From: JBCBCP01 sp038530575
GTDB lineage: Bacteria > Pseudomonadota > Alphaproteobacteria > Rhodobacterales > Rhodobacteraceae
Reading direction: 5' to 3'
Length of the DNA: 64,000 bases
Assembly (NCBI GenBank): GCA_038530575.1
Contig: JBCBCP010000002.1
Location: 1 to 64,000 of the forward strand
Below, one piece after another: positions 9,381 through 18,309 of this stretch. The notes under the pieces were generated by a model. That model was not told where the DNA came from, did not search any database, and saw only the letters and a list, made by a program, of their open reading frames with translations. Within the stretch, counting starts at the first letter, position 1. The number at the start of each line of letters is the position of its first letter. Both the position numbers and the translations under genes were made by a program.

Positions 9381-10630
9381 CGCAACCGCTTCAGGATCGC
9401 GAGCGACGCGTAGCCGTCCGGGACAAGGCCGAGTGAGGCCTGATATTGGCGCACTGCCTCGATTGTAAGCGGGCCGATTTTACCGTCGATCTTTTGCGGG
9501 TCGAATCCGGCACTCCGCAGCCGCTTTTGAAGCTCGATCCGTTCATCCAGCGTCAGCGCCCTGTCCTGCCGCGGCCAGCTGGCGGCAAGCGGCCCCGCCC
9601 CCGCGATCCGGTCGGCAAGGTGGCCCACGCCGATCACGTAGGCATCGGCGGTGTTGTAGCGTTCAAGCACTTCAAAGTTGTCGAATACCAGAAAGGCCGC
9701 GCCCTGCGCCCCCGCGGGCAGCAGGACAGAGGCCGGCCCCTTGTCTGGCACCGGGCCCGAGACGCCGCGCACGCCCAGTCGCGCCCAATCGCTTGGCATG
9801 CGCGTGATCTCACGACGAGCCGATGCGTAATCGAACCCGCCCGGCAGGTTCACCTCAACGCCCCAAGGCACCCCGGTCTGCCAGCCAAAATGTGCAAGGT
9901 AGGCGGCGGTGGAGGCCAACGCGTCGGCCGGATCATCTGACCAGATATCGCGCCGCCCATCACCGTCGTAATCAACCGCATGATCGAGGTATGAGGTCGG
10001 CATGAACTGGGTATGGCCCATGGCCCCCGCCCATGAGCCCAGCATACGGGTCGCACTGACATCGCCGCTTTGCAGGATCTGCAGCGCGGCCATTAGCTGC
10101 CCTTCAAAGAACGCCCCGCGCCGCGCATCAAACGCGAGTGTTGCGAGGCTTTGCACCGTGCTGTCGGTGCCGCGAAATCCGCCATAGGCGCTTTCCAAAC
10201 CCCAGATGGCAACGATAATTTCCTTGCGCACGCCATACTTGGCTTCGATCCGTTCAAGCGTGGCGCGATGCCGGGCGAGCGCCGTGCGGCCGTTTTGCAC
10301 CCTTAGGTCAGACACGGCAGTATCAAGGTAATCCCAGATGGTCTTGGTAAACTCGGATTGGTTGCGGTCGCGCTGGACGACCTTGGCATCATAGCGAACA
10401 CTAGCGAACGCTTTATCAAGCACGGCGTCCGAAATCCCCTGCCCCGCCGCGCGAGCTTTAAAACCTCGCACCCAAGCATCGAAATCCTGTTCGGACTGCT
10501 GTGCAGGCCTTTCGGGCCGTAGAACCGGCCGCAGGCTCTTGTCACTGACACCGCCAGCTGCCTGTGCTTGCGCCACGATTGGGACAACAAAGAAACTCGC
10601 CCACATCAGGAAAAACCTCAAACCGCGCAT
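9377..10630 (-). CDS. Lytic murein transglycosylase, MltB type, with C-terminal peptidoglycan-binding domain
   Basis: A periplasmic or membrane-anchored enzyme that cleaves the glycan strand of peptidoglycan with 1,6-anhydro product. The mature part has an SLT_2/MltB domain (about residues 40-340): the catalytic Glu sits in AIWGLESAYGGFRG, with SWAGAMGHTQFMPTSY and the YDGDGRRDIW motif. A peptidoglycan-binding repeat closes the protein (LQKRLRSAGFDPQKIDGKIG to LGLVPDGYASL). The start is uncertain: the ATG at 10630 gives MRGLRFFLMWASFFVV, a clean signal peptide (417 aa); ATG at 10657 or TTG at 10666 would add 9 or 12 residues. The gene stands alone. Confidence 0.9.
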   Translation of the reverse strand: MRGLRFFLMWASFFVVPIVAQAQAAGGVSDKSLRPVLRPERPAQQSEQDFDAWVRGFKARAAGQGISDAVLDKAFASVRYDAKVVQRDRNQSEFTKTIWDYLDTAVSDLRVQNGRTALARHRATLERIEAKYGVRKEIIVAIWGLESAYGGFRGTDSTVQSLATLAFDARRGAFFEGQLMAALQILQSGDVSATRMLGSWAGAMGHTQFMPTSYLDHAVDYDGDGRRDIWSDDPADALASTAAYLAHFGWQTGVPWGVEVNLPGGFDYASARREITRMPSDWARLGVRGVSGPVPDKGPASVLLPAGAQGAAFLVFDNFEVLERYNTADAYVIGVGHLADRIAGAGPLAASWPRQDRALTLDERIELQKRLRSAGFDPQKIDGKIGPLTIEAVRQYQASLGLVPDGYASLAILKRLR

Positions 10631-10690
10631 TTTGTACCTGCACTTGCGACTGCTCATTGTTTCCAAATTATCGACAATGCACCAAAGCGC

Positions 10691-11416
10691 CTAGCGCCAA
10701 TCGGAATGCGAGCGCGCGCCCGCCGACGCCTCCAGTTCTGACCGGATAAGCGAAAGGTGTTCGCGCAAAAGCGATACCCGCTGTGGGCGAAAGCTTGTTT
10801 CAGTGACAACCAGCGCATTCATCCGGTCAAGCCGGAACGTTCGGAAATCCTCGCGTAGCAAACACCACGCCAAAAGCATGTTGGTCTGTTCCAGATAGAC
10901 GATACCCAAGGGCTTGACCGATCTTTGCGTGTTTTGGCCTGCACGGTCTTCGTAGTCGAAGGAAACGACATGTTCGTCCCATGCGGCGCGGCGCAGACAT
11001 GCGACATCGATCCGGGGTGGGGCGGGGCGTACAAACCGTTGAGCATCGAGCACGGCATGTTGCAAGCGGTGACGCTGTCGCGGCGGCACCCGCGCTTGGA
11101 TTTTGGCCAATGCGCTTTGGGCGGCATCTGCGAGCGCCGGGTCAGCAATCACCGCCACATCCCTGAGGCCAAGCACAAGCGCTTCCAACTCGTCATCTTC
11201 GAAACCCAGGGGCGGCAGCGCGGCGTCCTCAACGAGCGTAAAGCCGAACCCCGCCTCGCCATCAATCACCGCGCCCAGACTGCGCAAAGCGTCGATATCG
11301 CGGTACACCGTGCGCAATGACACCTGCATTTCGCTCGCCAGATGCGCGGCCGTCACCGGCGGGGCAAGACGGCGCAGGGTTTGCATCAACTGGAACAGGC
11401 GATGTGTGCGTGACAT
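10691..11416 (-). CDS. YafY-type transcriptional regulator with HTH and WYL domains
   Basis: A 241-aa cytoplasmic regulator. An N-terminal HTH_11-type winged helix (MSRTHRLFQLMQTLRRL to VSLRTVYRDIDALRSLGAVI, residues 1-50) carries the RTVYRDI recognition helix usual in this family. A WYL domain occupies about 140-230 and is likely to bind a small ligand or nucleic acid. No operator or target is evident. It lies between the transglycosylase and rnr genes, all leftward; the 39-bp gap to rnr leaves little room for a separate promoter for whichever gene follows. WYL proteins of this type commonly repress nearby genes or respond to DNA damage, but nothing here selects one role. Confidence 0.88.
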   Translation of the reverse strand: MSRTHRLFQLMQTLRRLAPPVTAAHLASEMQVSLRTVYRDIDALRSLGAVIDGEAGFGFTLVEDAALPPLGFEDDELEALVLGLRDVAVIADPALADAAQSALAKIQARVPPRQRHRLQHAVLDAQRFVRPAPPRIDVACLRRAAWDEHVVSFDYEDRAGQNTQRSVKPLGIVYLEQTNMLLAWCLLREDFRTFRLDRMNALVVTETSFRPQRVSLLREHLSLIRSELEASAGARSHSDWR

Positions 11417-11455
11417 GCCCGCAGCATAGCAGATGTACTGACAGTTTCTGACAGC

Positions 11456-13711
11456 TTACCGGCGCTTGCGGCTTACCTTGCGCTTAGTCTTCTCGATCTT
11501 GTGCCGCCCAGCACGTTCTTTCCGCCGCGAAGCACGGCCCGGCGCACTGCGAGCGCCACGTTGTAGGGTCTTTCCGTCGACTGACACCAACTCAAGCGCG
11601 ATACCGCCCGTGACCGGGGTCGCCTCTGTCAACTTTGCTGTTACACGCTGCCCCATGGCCAGCATCAGGCCCGTGTCAGAGCCCATGAGCGTCCCGGCAT
11701 CGCGATCAAAGTGGAAATACTCGTCCCCAATTGACCGGATTGGCACTAGGCCATCTGCGCCACTGTCATCCAGTTTCACAAAGATTCCGAATTTGGCCAC
11801 GCCGCTGATCCGCCCGCTGAAAGCGTCCCCCACACGTTCGCTCAGATAAGCAGCGAGGTAGCGGTCGGTTGTATCGCGTTCCGCGACCATCGACCGGCGC
11901 TCGGTCTCGGAGATATGCTGTGCCGTCTGCTCCAAGCCATCAATCGCGTCGTTGTCCAAACCGTCCTTGCCCCAGCCATGGGCCGCAATCAGGGCTCGGT
12001 GCACGATCAAGTCAGAATAGCGTCGGATAGGCGATGTAAAATGCGCATAGTTTTGCAGGGCGAGGCCAAAATGCCCGAAATTCTGTGGGCTGTAATAGGC
12101 CTGTGTCATGCTGCGCAAAGTTGTAATGTTGATGAGTTCCGCGTCGTCGCTTCCTTCTGCCTGTCGCAGCAAACGATTAAGATGGGCGGTCTGCAGAACC
12201 TGACCTTTTGCAAGGTTGTAACCTGCTGCCGCCGCGGTCTCTCGTAGGGCATCCAACTTTTCAGGCGACGGTTCTTCGTGAACGCGGAACAGAAGGGCGA
12301 AACGGCGCTTGGTCAACTCTTCGGCAGCTGCGACATTGGCAAGCACCATGAATTCTTCGATCAGTTTATGCGCATCCAGCCGGTCTTTGAACGCGACGCT
12401 TTCCACCTCGCCCTTTTCCGACAGAACGATCTGCCGCTCCGGAAGATCCAGATCCAGCGGCTGGCGCCGCTCTCTTGCGCGCCTCAAAGCGGCGTAGGCA
12501 TCATACAAGGGACGCAAAACAGGCTCTACAAAGGCGCTGGTTCGGTCATTCGGATGACCATCAATCGCTGCCTGCACCTCTTCGTAGTGCAGAGACGCAG
12601 GGGAGCGCATGAGCCCCCGAACAAAGCGATGCGACAGTTTTTGGCCGTCTGCATCAATCTTCATCTCGACCGCAATGCAGGCCCGCGGCACCCCTTCGTG
12701 CAGGCTGCACAGATCACCCGACAAACGATCAGGCAACATCGGCACCACGCGATCGGGGAAATAAGTAGAATTGCCCCTTTTGCGCGCCTCACGATCCAGT
12801 GCGCTGCCCGGCACGACGTACGCGGCAACATCAGCGATGGCGACCCAAAGCAGGAAGCCGCCCGGATTCTTCGGGTCTTCGTCCGCCTGCGCATAGCAAG
12901 CATCGTCGTGGTCTCGCGCATCGGATGGGTCGATGGTGATCAGGGGCAGATCGCGCAGATCGGTGCGGCCCTTCAGGCCAATCGGCTTTTGCGCGTCAGC
13001 CTCTGCCATCACGTCATCGGGGAAATCGTCTGGGATCCCGTGCTGGTGGATCGCAATCAACGACACGGCCTTTGGCGCGGACGGGTCGCCCAGCCGGTCG
13101 GTGATGCGCGCCCGCGGCATGCCCATGCGCGCCTTGGGGCCGGATTGTTCCGCCTCTACCAGCTCACCGTCCTTGGCGCCGTGGGTCGCACCCGCCGGTA
13201 CCATCCATTCGGTGTCGTTCTTCTTGTCGATGGGCACGATACGACCGCCCTCGGCCCCCTTGCGAAAGACCCCGAGGATTTTCTTCGGGTTGGTCCCGAT
13301 CCGGCGGATCAGACGGCCTTCGTAGTGATGCTCTTGCCCCTGCACCAAGGTCAGCCGCGCGAGAATTCGATCCCCCTCGCCCAGCGCCGGGTCAGACGCG
13401 CGCAGGATCAGGATGATGCGGGGCTCAACCCCCTCGCCGTGCCACTCCATCGGGCGGGCGTAGAGGTCTCCATCGGCATCCGCCGATGTGACCTGGAGCA
13501 CGGAGACAGGCGGCAGACGGTCCGGGTCCTGATAGCTGCGCTTGCGCTTTTCGAGGTGTCCTTCGTCCTCAAGCTCGCGCAGAAGGCGCTTGAGGTCGAT
13601 CCGCGCGGCGCCCTTGATCCCGAAGGCTTTGGCGATGTCACGTTTGGCTGTCAGGGTCGGGTTGGCCGCGATCCAGTCGAGGATCTGCGCCTTGGTCGGC
13701 ATCTGGTTCAT
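11456..13711 (-). CDS. rnr: Ribonuclease R
   Basis: A 3'-5' exoribonuclease of the RNB family that degrades structured RNA in the cytoplasm. The 751-aa protein has an N-terminal winged-helix region (TAKRDIAKAFGIKG), cold-shock OB folds, and the RNB catalytic domain with the metal-binding aspartates in ITIDPSDARDHDDACY. The substrate-channel motif RYSDLIVHRAL follows, then an S1 domain (VGDAFSGRISGVAKFGIFV) and a Lys/Arg-rich tail (RRKERAGRHKIEKTKRKV) typical of RNase R rather than RNase II. Length is near the family norm. The start ATG at 13711 has a weak ribosome site, and a second ATG three codons on is possible. Confidence 0.95.
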   Translation of the reverse strand: MNQMPTKAQILDWIAANPTLTAKRDIAKAFGIKGAARIDLKRLLRELEDEGHLEKRKRSYQDPDRLPPVSVLQVTSADADGDLYARPMEWHGEGVEPRIILILRASDPALGEGDRILARLTLVQGQEHHYEGRLIRRIGTNPKKILGVFRKGAEGGRIVPIDKKNDTEWMVPAGATHGAKDGELVEAEQSGPKARMGMPRARITDRLGDPSAPKAVSLIAIHQHGIPDDFPDDVMAEADAQKPIGLKGRTDLRDLPLITIDPSDARDHDDACYAQADEDPKNPGGFLLWVAIADVAAYVVPGSALDREARKRGNSTYFPDRVVPMLPDRLSGDLCSLHEGVPRACIAVEMKIDADGQKLSHRFVRGLMRSPASLHYEEVQAAIDGHPNDRTSAFVEPVLRPLYDAYAALRRARERRQPLDLDLPERQIVLSEKGEVESVAFKDRLDAHKLIEEFMVLANVAAAEELTKRRFALLFRVHEEPSPEKLDALRETAAAAGYNLAKGQVLQTAHLNRLLRQAEGSDDAELINITTLRSMTQAYYSPQNFGHFGLALQNYAHFTSPIRRYSDLIVHRALIAAHGWGKDGLDNDAIDGLEQTAQHISETERRSMVAERDTTDRYLAAYLSERVGDAFSGRISGVAKFGIFVKLDDSGADGLVPIRSIGDEYFHFDRDAGTLMGSDTGLMLAMGQRVTAKLTEATPVTGGIALELVSVDGKTLQRGARSAPGRASRRKERAGRHKIEKTKRKVSRKRR

Positions 13712-13743
13712 AAGGCGGAGATAGCACGCAGCGGGGCAAAGCG

Positions 13744-14310
13744 TTACTGCAAATCGGCAGCGGTATCGACGTCGCGCAGAGTTGCCGCCAACGCGATGCG
13801 GCGCCCGGGGATCGACGCCATCGAATCCGCAAGGGCATGGGGCGAAGACCAGCGAACCCCGTCAAACAGACCCGCAGGCAAGGGCGCGGCGTGTTTGAAC
13901 CCGACGAGCCAGTATCCACCGTCCGGTGCAGGGCCAAAGACGGCATCATGGCGGCCAAGCAGCCCGAAGGACTGGGCAATATGGCGCCGCGTGATGCCCG
14001 GAATATCGGCCCCGATCACACAGACCGGCGCGCGGTGGCCAGACATGGCGCGGGCCATGCGGGCACCGAGGTCGCCGCGGCCTTGCGGTATGCGGGGCAT
14101 TTGGGACAGGAAGGCGCGAGAGATCACAGCCGTGTCTGGCGCGACAGACAGCACAACCTCCCACCGCGGATCGACAACATTTTTCAGGAGGTTACGAAGC
14201 TGATGCCGGAACCACCACGTCGCCTCGATCCCGCCAATATCGGCGGCAAGACGGGTTTTGACACGGCCTGGTCGCGGCTCTTTGACCATGACGATCAGGC
14301 GGGGCTTCAC
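13744..14310 (-). CDS. DUF2064 / TIGR04282 family glycosyltransferase-like protein
   Basis: A 188-aa protein with a GT-A nucleotidyl/glycosyltransferase-like fold. The opening LIVMVKEPRPGRVKTRLAAD, the central VCVIGADIPGI and the GPAPDGGYWLVG motif are diagnostic of DUF2064 (rSAM/selenodomain-associated transferase 1, TIGR04282, sometimes named for arsenosugar synthesis). It starts at GTG overlapping the TGA of the GNAT gene (GTGA), so the two are co-translated. No radical-SAM partner or arsenic gene is seen nearby, so the physiological substrate remains open. The rnr start lies 33 bases downstream. Confidence 0.85.
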   Translation of the reverse strand: MKPRLIVMVKEPRPGRVKTRLAADIGGIEATWWFRHQLRNLLKNVVDPRWEVVLSVAPDTAVISRAFLSQMPRIPQGRGDLGARMARAMSGHRAPVCVIGADIPGITRRHIAQSFGLLGRHDAVFGPAPDGGYWLVGFKHAAPLPAGLFDGVRWSSPHALADSMASIPGRRIALAATLRDVDTAADLQ

Positions 14311-14723
14311 AGGGCGCGTTCCATATCGCGGTGCGGGATCCCGGCGTCGTCATAGACCGGACCAAAGGCTGTAAACCCAAGCCTTTCGTAGAACCCCAGC
14401 GCATGTGTCTGTGCACCAAGGAGCGCGCGCGTTGCCGCGTTTTGCGCAGCAAGGGCAAGGCATTCACGAATGATCGCCGCCCCCAGTCCCGTACCCCGAT
14501 GCGAGGGCAGCACGCACACACGGCCAATCTTGGCAGTCTGGTCCTTGATCAATATGCGCGCGCAGCCGACGGGCACACCATCGATCGCCAAGACATGCAG
14601 CGCCATGTCGTCGAGGCCATCAAGTTCTTCGTGCTCAGGCACGTTCTGTTCGTCTATGAACACACGGCGCCGCAGGTCGAGGCACGTTACAAGATCATCC
14701 GTTTGGTCGATCTGCCATGTCAT
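14307..14723 (-). CDS. GNAT family N-acetyltransferase
   Basis: A 138-aa cytoplasmic acetyltransferase of the ElaA/YjcF-like group. The acetyl-CoA loop is visible in RVCVLPSHRGTGLGAAIIREC, an R/Q-x-x-G-x-G/A P-loop variant, and the C-terminal half has ALLGAQTHALGFYERLGFTAFG. The short N-terminus WQIDQTDDLVTCLDLRRRVF with the FIDEQNVPEHEELDG block is typical of ElaA-like proteins. It overlaps the DUF2064 gene by four bases and is first in the pair. Acceptor substrate is unknown. Confidence 0.85.
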   Translation of the reverse strand: MTWQIDQTDDLVTCLDLRRRVFIDEQNVPEHEELDGLDDMALHVLAIDGVPVGCARILIKDQTAKIGRVCVLPSHRGTGLGAAIIRECLALAAQNAATRALLGAQTHALGFYERLGFTAFGPVYDDAGIPHRDMERAL

Positions 14724-14831
14724 ATGGATCGCAGCCTTTGCATATCACAAATTCAATTTTCGTGCCGTGTTACGCTTGATGCCCTGGCACTTAGGCCTTG
14801 ATGCGGCAATTAAAGTGATGGTCTGACAACA

Positions 14832-16730
14832 TCAACCGACCTGCTCAGGCACCTTTGACGCTGGCAGCCAGATCTCAAAACGCGCACCTCCACGGCGGCG
14901 GTTCGTGGCCGTGATAATCCCATTCGCACGCTGGATAAGAGTTTGGGAAATAGACAGGCCAAGGCCGGTGCCTTCTGACTGTTTCGTGGTAAAAAAGGGG
15001 TCGAAAACCTCATTTAGCCGGTCCGGAGCGATGCCAGGTCCGGTATCCGCTACAGTGATGAGCACGCCAAGTGCGCCATCTTGTTTTGCGTCACGGGTGC
15101 TCACCGTTAATGATCCGGCGCCTTCCATCGCCTGGACTCCGTTCATGATCAGATTCACCATAACCTGCTGCAGCTCACCCGGATCGATGCGAACATGAAC
15201 AGTCGCCTCCAGCTGCGTCTCCACCTCGATATTGGCGCGCGTGATCAGATGGTCGACCAACTCAAGACAATCGCGCACCACCGGACTAACAGAGATCGTC
15301 TGTTCGAGATCTGCAAATTCCCCGGGGCGCGCAAACCGCAAGAGCTTACTGACGATAGTCTGAATGCGCCCAACCTGCCGATCAATCAGCGACAATTCGG
15401 TCCCGACATCAGTTTGGCCCACGTCGAGGCTGTCGCGGATCACGTCCACATTGCCCTGGATTACCGCGACCGGGTTGCCAATCTCGTGCGCGACACCAGC
15501 CGTAATCTCGCCAATCGAAGCAAGCTTCTCGCTCATCACAAGTTGGCGGAAAGTCTCCTCGAGTTTGGCGTTCGACTCGCGTAATTCGGCTGTACGCTGT
15601 TCCACACGCTCATTCAGATCTTCATCGCGTTCCTGCACCTGGTTCAGCAGATCATCAAGGTGGCGCGCGACCTCGCCGATTTCGCCCGAACCGCTCATGT
15701 CGCCATTGCGCGCAGAAAGGTTGCCACGGCGGACCAGAAGCATGATGTGAGTCATGCGTTCGAGCGGCGCAAAGATACCCTTGGCCATGCGCAAAAACAG
15801 CGGCGCCGAAACCAAAAGCACAAAGATAAAAGCGCCCAGAACCGTCAGGAACCCGTTGCGCTTAGCGACGGTGAAAGGTGCTTCGAGAAAACCGACATAT
15901 AACATGCCGATGTTTTCACCAAAGCTGTCTTGCAACGGCAGATAACCCGAAATGTACCAGTCATTGACCACAAAGGCGCGGTTCAGCCAGGTCCGCCCTT
16001 CGTCAAGCACGGCGCGGCGCACCTCGGCCGATACACGGGTGCCCACGGCGCGGACGTCTTCGAAAAGGCGCACGTTCGTCGATACACGCACATCTTCGAG
16101 GAAAAGCGTCGCAGTGCCTGTCGCGCCCTCGTCAAAGACCAGTGCGTTGATCGTATCGATGAAGCCTAGGTTTCCATTCAATAGGACCCCGCCCACAAGA
16201 ACCCCGCCCGGTGCCGGAACCGCAGCGTGAATGACCATGCCGCGATCCTCGATCGTTCGCGTGGTCGGCACGGCGGCCTCGGTCGGGATCAGCGGAATAC
16301 GCGCGCGGCTGGCCAACGTCGGCGCCAGACCCCTCAGCGTCGCCTGATCCATGATGTCGAGCACGGTGCCACCCTGCCCTCGGGCCGCCGCCACAATCAC
16401 CGGCCATGAAGATTGCGCTGCCTCTCGTCGGGGCATGAAGTAAAGATAATCGAGTGCCTGCTCGGCGCGCTTTTCAGAAAAAAAATCGGCGTCGTTGCCC
16501 CGCTCACTAAACGCCGTTGATGCCGCCACTGCCGCCAGATCGGCCCTGGTTCGGTCAAGCAACTGCGCGAGGTACTGCTCAGCGATGCGCAAGTCGCTGT
16601 CTACCTTGTCGATCAACACCTCGTCGTAGTCGGCCGTCCAGCGCGTCATACTCAGAAAAAGCAAAAGCGGCATCAGCACCACCATCGGTGCCAGTGCGAG
16701 GATGAGGAGCCTGTAGCGAACAGAAAGCAT
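14832..16730 (-). CDS. Membrane sensor histidine kinase with periplasmic Cache-like domain, HAMP and HisKA
   Basis: A 632-aa inner-membrane kinase. TM1 is at about 7-28, followed by a periplasmic region of about 265 residues with a Cache-type sensor layout. TM2 is near 293-313, then HAMP and a coiled coil (VEQRTAELRESNAKLEET). The HisKA phospho-acceptor is His415 in GVAHEIGNPVAVIQGN; the N box (VMVNLIMNGVQAM), G1 (VADTGPGIA), F (FDPFFTTK) and G2 (GTGLGLSI) boxes are intact. No response regulator adjoins it. It is divergent from tupB, and the orphan regulator at 32952-34304 at the far end of the formate dehydrogenase island is the obvious candidate partner; that pairing is inferred from synteny. 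Confidence 0.9.
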   Translation of the reverse strand: MLSVRYRLLILALAPMVVLMPLLLFLSMTRWTADYDEVLIDKVDSDLRIAEQYLAQLLDRTRADLAAVAASTAFSERGNDADFFSEKRAEQALDYLYFMPRREAAQSSWPVIVAAARGQGGTVLDIMDQATLRGLAPTLASRARIPLIPTEAAVPTTRTIEDRGMVIHAAVPAPGGVLVGGVLLNGNLGFIDTINALVFDEGATGTATLFLEDVRVSTNVRLFEDVRAVGTRVSAEVRRAVLDEGRTWLNRAFVVNDWYISGYLPLQDSFGENIGMLYVGFLEAPFTVAKRNGFLTVLGAFIFVLLVSAPLFLRMAKGIFAPLERMTHIMLLVRRGNLSARNGDMSGSGEIGEVARHLDDLLNQVQERDEDLNERVEQRTAELRESNAKLEETFRQLVMSEKLASIGEITAGVAHEIGNPVAVIQGNVDVIRDSLDVGQTDVGTELSLIDRQVGRIQTIVSKLLRFARPGEFADLEQTISVSPVVRDCLELVDHLITRANIEVETQLEATVHVRIDPGELQQVMVNLIMNGVQAMEGAGSLTVSTRDAKQDGALGVLITVADTGPGIAPDRLNEVFDPFFTTKQSEGTGLGLSISQTLIQRANGIITATNRRRGGARFEIWLPASKVPEQVG

Positions 16731-16888
16731 AGTGCGAGGCTAGCCCACGCTACCGCGCACCGCCAAGCGTCCAAAATGACCCGGACGGCCTGCGGAACCC
16801 GCGCCACCCGCGACACGCTGACTGAGTTGTGCGCAAGCTCTGGAATCCGCCACCAAAACCCGCCACGCTGAACGTCAGAAACAGGGGA

Positions 16889-17602
16889 GTGACCGACATC
16901 GTCGATCTTTGGGAGGGTCTGCGACACGCCTTTTGGCTCGTCGTCACGCTGGATGCTGAGCTGGCGGATATTGCTCTGCGCTCGTTGCAGGTGACGCTCA
17001 CCGCTTTGGTGATTGCCTGCGCGATCGCCTTGCCACTGGCTGCGTTTCTGGCAGTGCGCCGGTTCCGGTTCCGCCGCGCCACCATTGCAACGCTGAACGC
17101 CTTTATGGGCCTGCCGCCGGTCGTTGTGGGTCTAATCGTTTACATCCTTCTCTCTCGCTCGGGACCGTTTGGCGCGCTGGGACTCCTGTTTACTCCTACC
17201 GCCATGATCATCGCGCAGGTCGTCATCATCGTGCCGCTTATCGCCTCTATCGCGCACCAATCGCTGCGCGACTTGTGGGCCGAATATCACGACCTGCTCA
17301 TTTCGATGAACGTCACCCAGATACAGAAGGTACGGACACTACTTTGGGACGCGCGGCGCGCCCTCCTTACAGCAGCGCTTGCTGGGTTTGGGCGTGGCAT
17401 CGGTGAGGTCGGCGCAATCATGATCGTAGGCGGCAATATCGACAACGCGACGCGCGTGCTGACCACGGCGATTGCACTTGAGACCGGCAAAGGCGAGTTC
17501 GCACTCGCACTCGCGCTAGGCTTCATCCTGATCGCGCTGGCCGTCGGAGTGAACCTTGCAATCCACTGGGCCGGACAAACAGAGAGGGACAGCCGGTGGT
17601 AG
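16889..17602 (+). CDS. tupB: Tungstate ABC transporter permease
   Basis: Inner-membrane subunit of a tungstate importer. The frame shows about five membrane spans and the binding-protein-dependent EAA loop (HDLLISMNVTQIQKVRTLLW), with GFGRGIGEVGAIMIVGGNID, a signature of the TupB/CysT-like permeases. Start is uncertain: GTG at 16889 gives 237 aa, close to family size, but its AGGGGA is only one base away; GTG at 16829 would add 20 residues with no ribosome site. It overlaps tupC by 7 bases. The operon tupB-tupC-tupA lies beside a formate dehydrogenase cluster, supporting supply of tungsten for the cofactor. The divergent gap to the kinase gene holds no clear promoter. Confidence 0.88.
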   Translation: MTDIVDLWEGLRHAFWLVVTLDAELADIALRSLQVTLTALVIACAIALPLAAFLAVRRFRFRRATIATLNAFMGLPPVVVGLIVYILLSRSGPFGALGLLFTPTAMIIAQVVIIVPLIASIAHQSLRDLWAEYHDLLISMNVTQIQKVRTLLWDARRALLTAALAGFGRGIGEVGAIMIVGGNIDNATRVLTTAIALETGKGEFALALALGFILIALAVGVNLAIHWAGQTERDSRW

Positions 17603-18309
17603 ACCTCTTTCCTCTCACACTGGAGTCGGCAGAGACATCGCGGCGTGGCAAACGTCTGATTGGGCCGCTGAACCTCACGTTGAGCGGCGATGGCATTTGC
17701 GTTGTGATGGGGCCGAACGGATCTGGCAAAACAACCTTGCTACGACTTATGCACGGGACGGCGCGGCTGACCGGAGGGCGGGTGCGCTGGGCCTGCGACA
17801 CGGAAACGGCCCGGCACGATCAGGCCTTTGTCTTTCAACGACCCGTTATGCTGCGGCGGACGGTCGAAGAGAACCTTGCCTATCCGCTGCGGCTGCGCGG
17901 GGTGGCACGGGCCGAAGCGCGCGGACAGGCGCGCAACTGGGCGGTCCGCGTGGGGCTTGGTGAAATGCTTGAGCGGCGAGCGGTCCTGCTATCGGGTGGA
18001 GAGCAGCAGAAGCTTGCCATCGCGCGGGCGCTGATCACGGAGCCAGCCCTGCTGTTTCTGGACGAGCCCACCGCATCGCTCGACGGGCGGGCCATGCGCG
18101 AGATCGAGGCAATTCTAACCGCCGCACGCGCGAGCGGTACACGGCTTATTATGTCCACGCACGACATGGGTCAGGCACGGCGCATAGCCGATCATATTGT
18201 CTTTTTGCTGGGCGGGCAGGTGCACGAAACCTCAGCCGCCGAAAGCTTTTTCGCGGGGCCTGAAACGGCAGAAGCCCGCGCCTTTTTGAACGGGGAGATC
18301 GTGGAATGA
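17596..18309 (+). CDS. tupC: Tungstate ABC transporter ATP-binding protein
   Basis: A 237-aa ATPase for tungstate import. It has Walker A (GPNGSGKTT), Q-loop (AFVFQRPVMLRRTV), signature (LSGGEQQKLAIARAL), Walker B (LLFLDEPTASLD) and the switch His (MSTHDMGQARR). The VFQRPVMLRRTVEENL region is characteristic of TupC/ModF-like ATPases that pair with TupB. It lacks a C-terminal regulatory TOBE domain. Start is GTG at 17596, inside the end of tupB, with GAGAGGGA upstream. It overlaps tupA by four bases (ATGA), so all three genes are coupled. Confidence 0.92.
   Translation: MVDLFPLTLESAETSRRGKRLIGPLNLTLSGDGICVVMGPNGSGKTTLLRLMHGTARLTGGRVRWACDTETARHDQAFVFQRPVMLRRTVEENLAYPLRLRGVARAEARGQARNWAVRVGLGEMLERRAVLLSGGEQQKLAIARALITEPALLFLDEPTASLDGRAMREIEAILTAARASGTRLIMSTHDMGQARRIADHIVFLLGGQVHETSAAESFFAGPETAEARAFLNGEIVE

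Noticed and set aside
12278..14203. 641-codon plus-strand frame opposite rnr and the DUF2064 gene
   Set aside because: It crosses two well-supported leftward genes, has no ribosome site and an Arg/His-rich product typical of antisense GC-rich frames.
16826..16837. TTGTGCGCAA-like dyad before tupB as a regulator site
   Set aside because: The arms are short and imperfect and no matching copy was seen in the fdh control region at 24244-24584.
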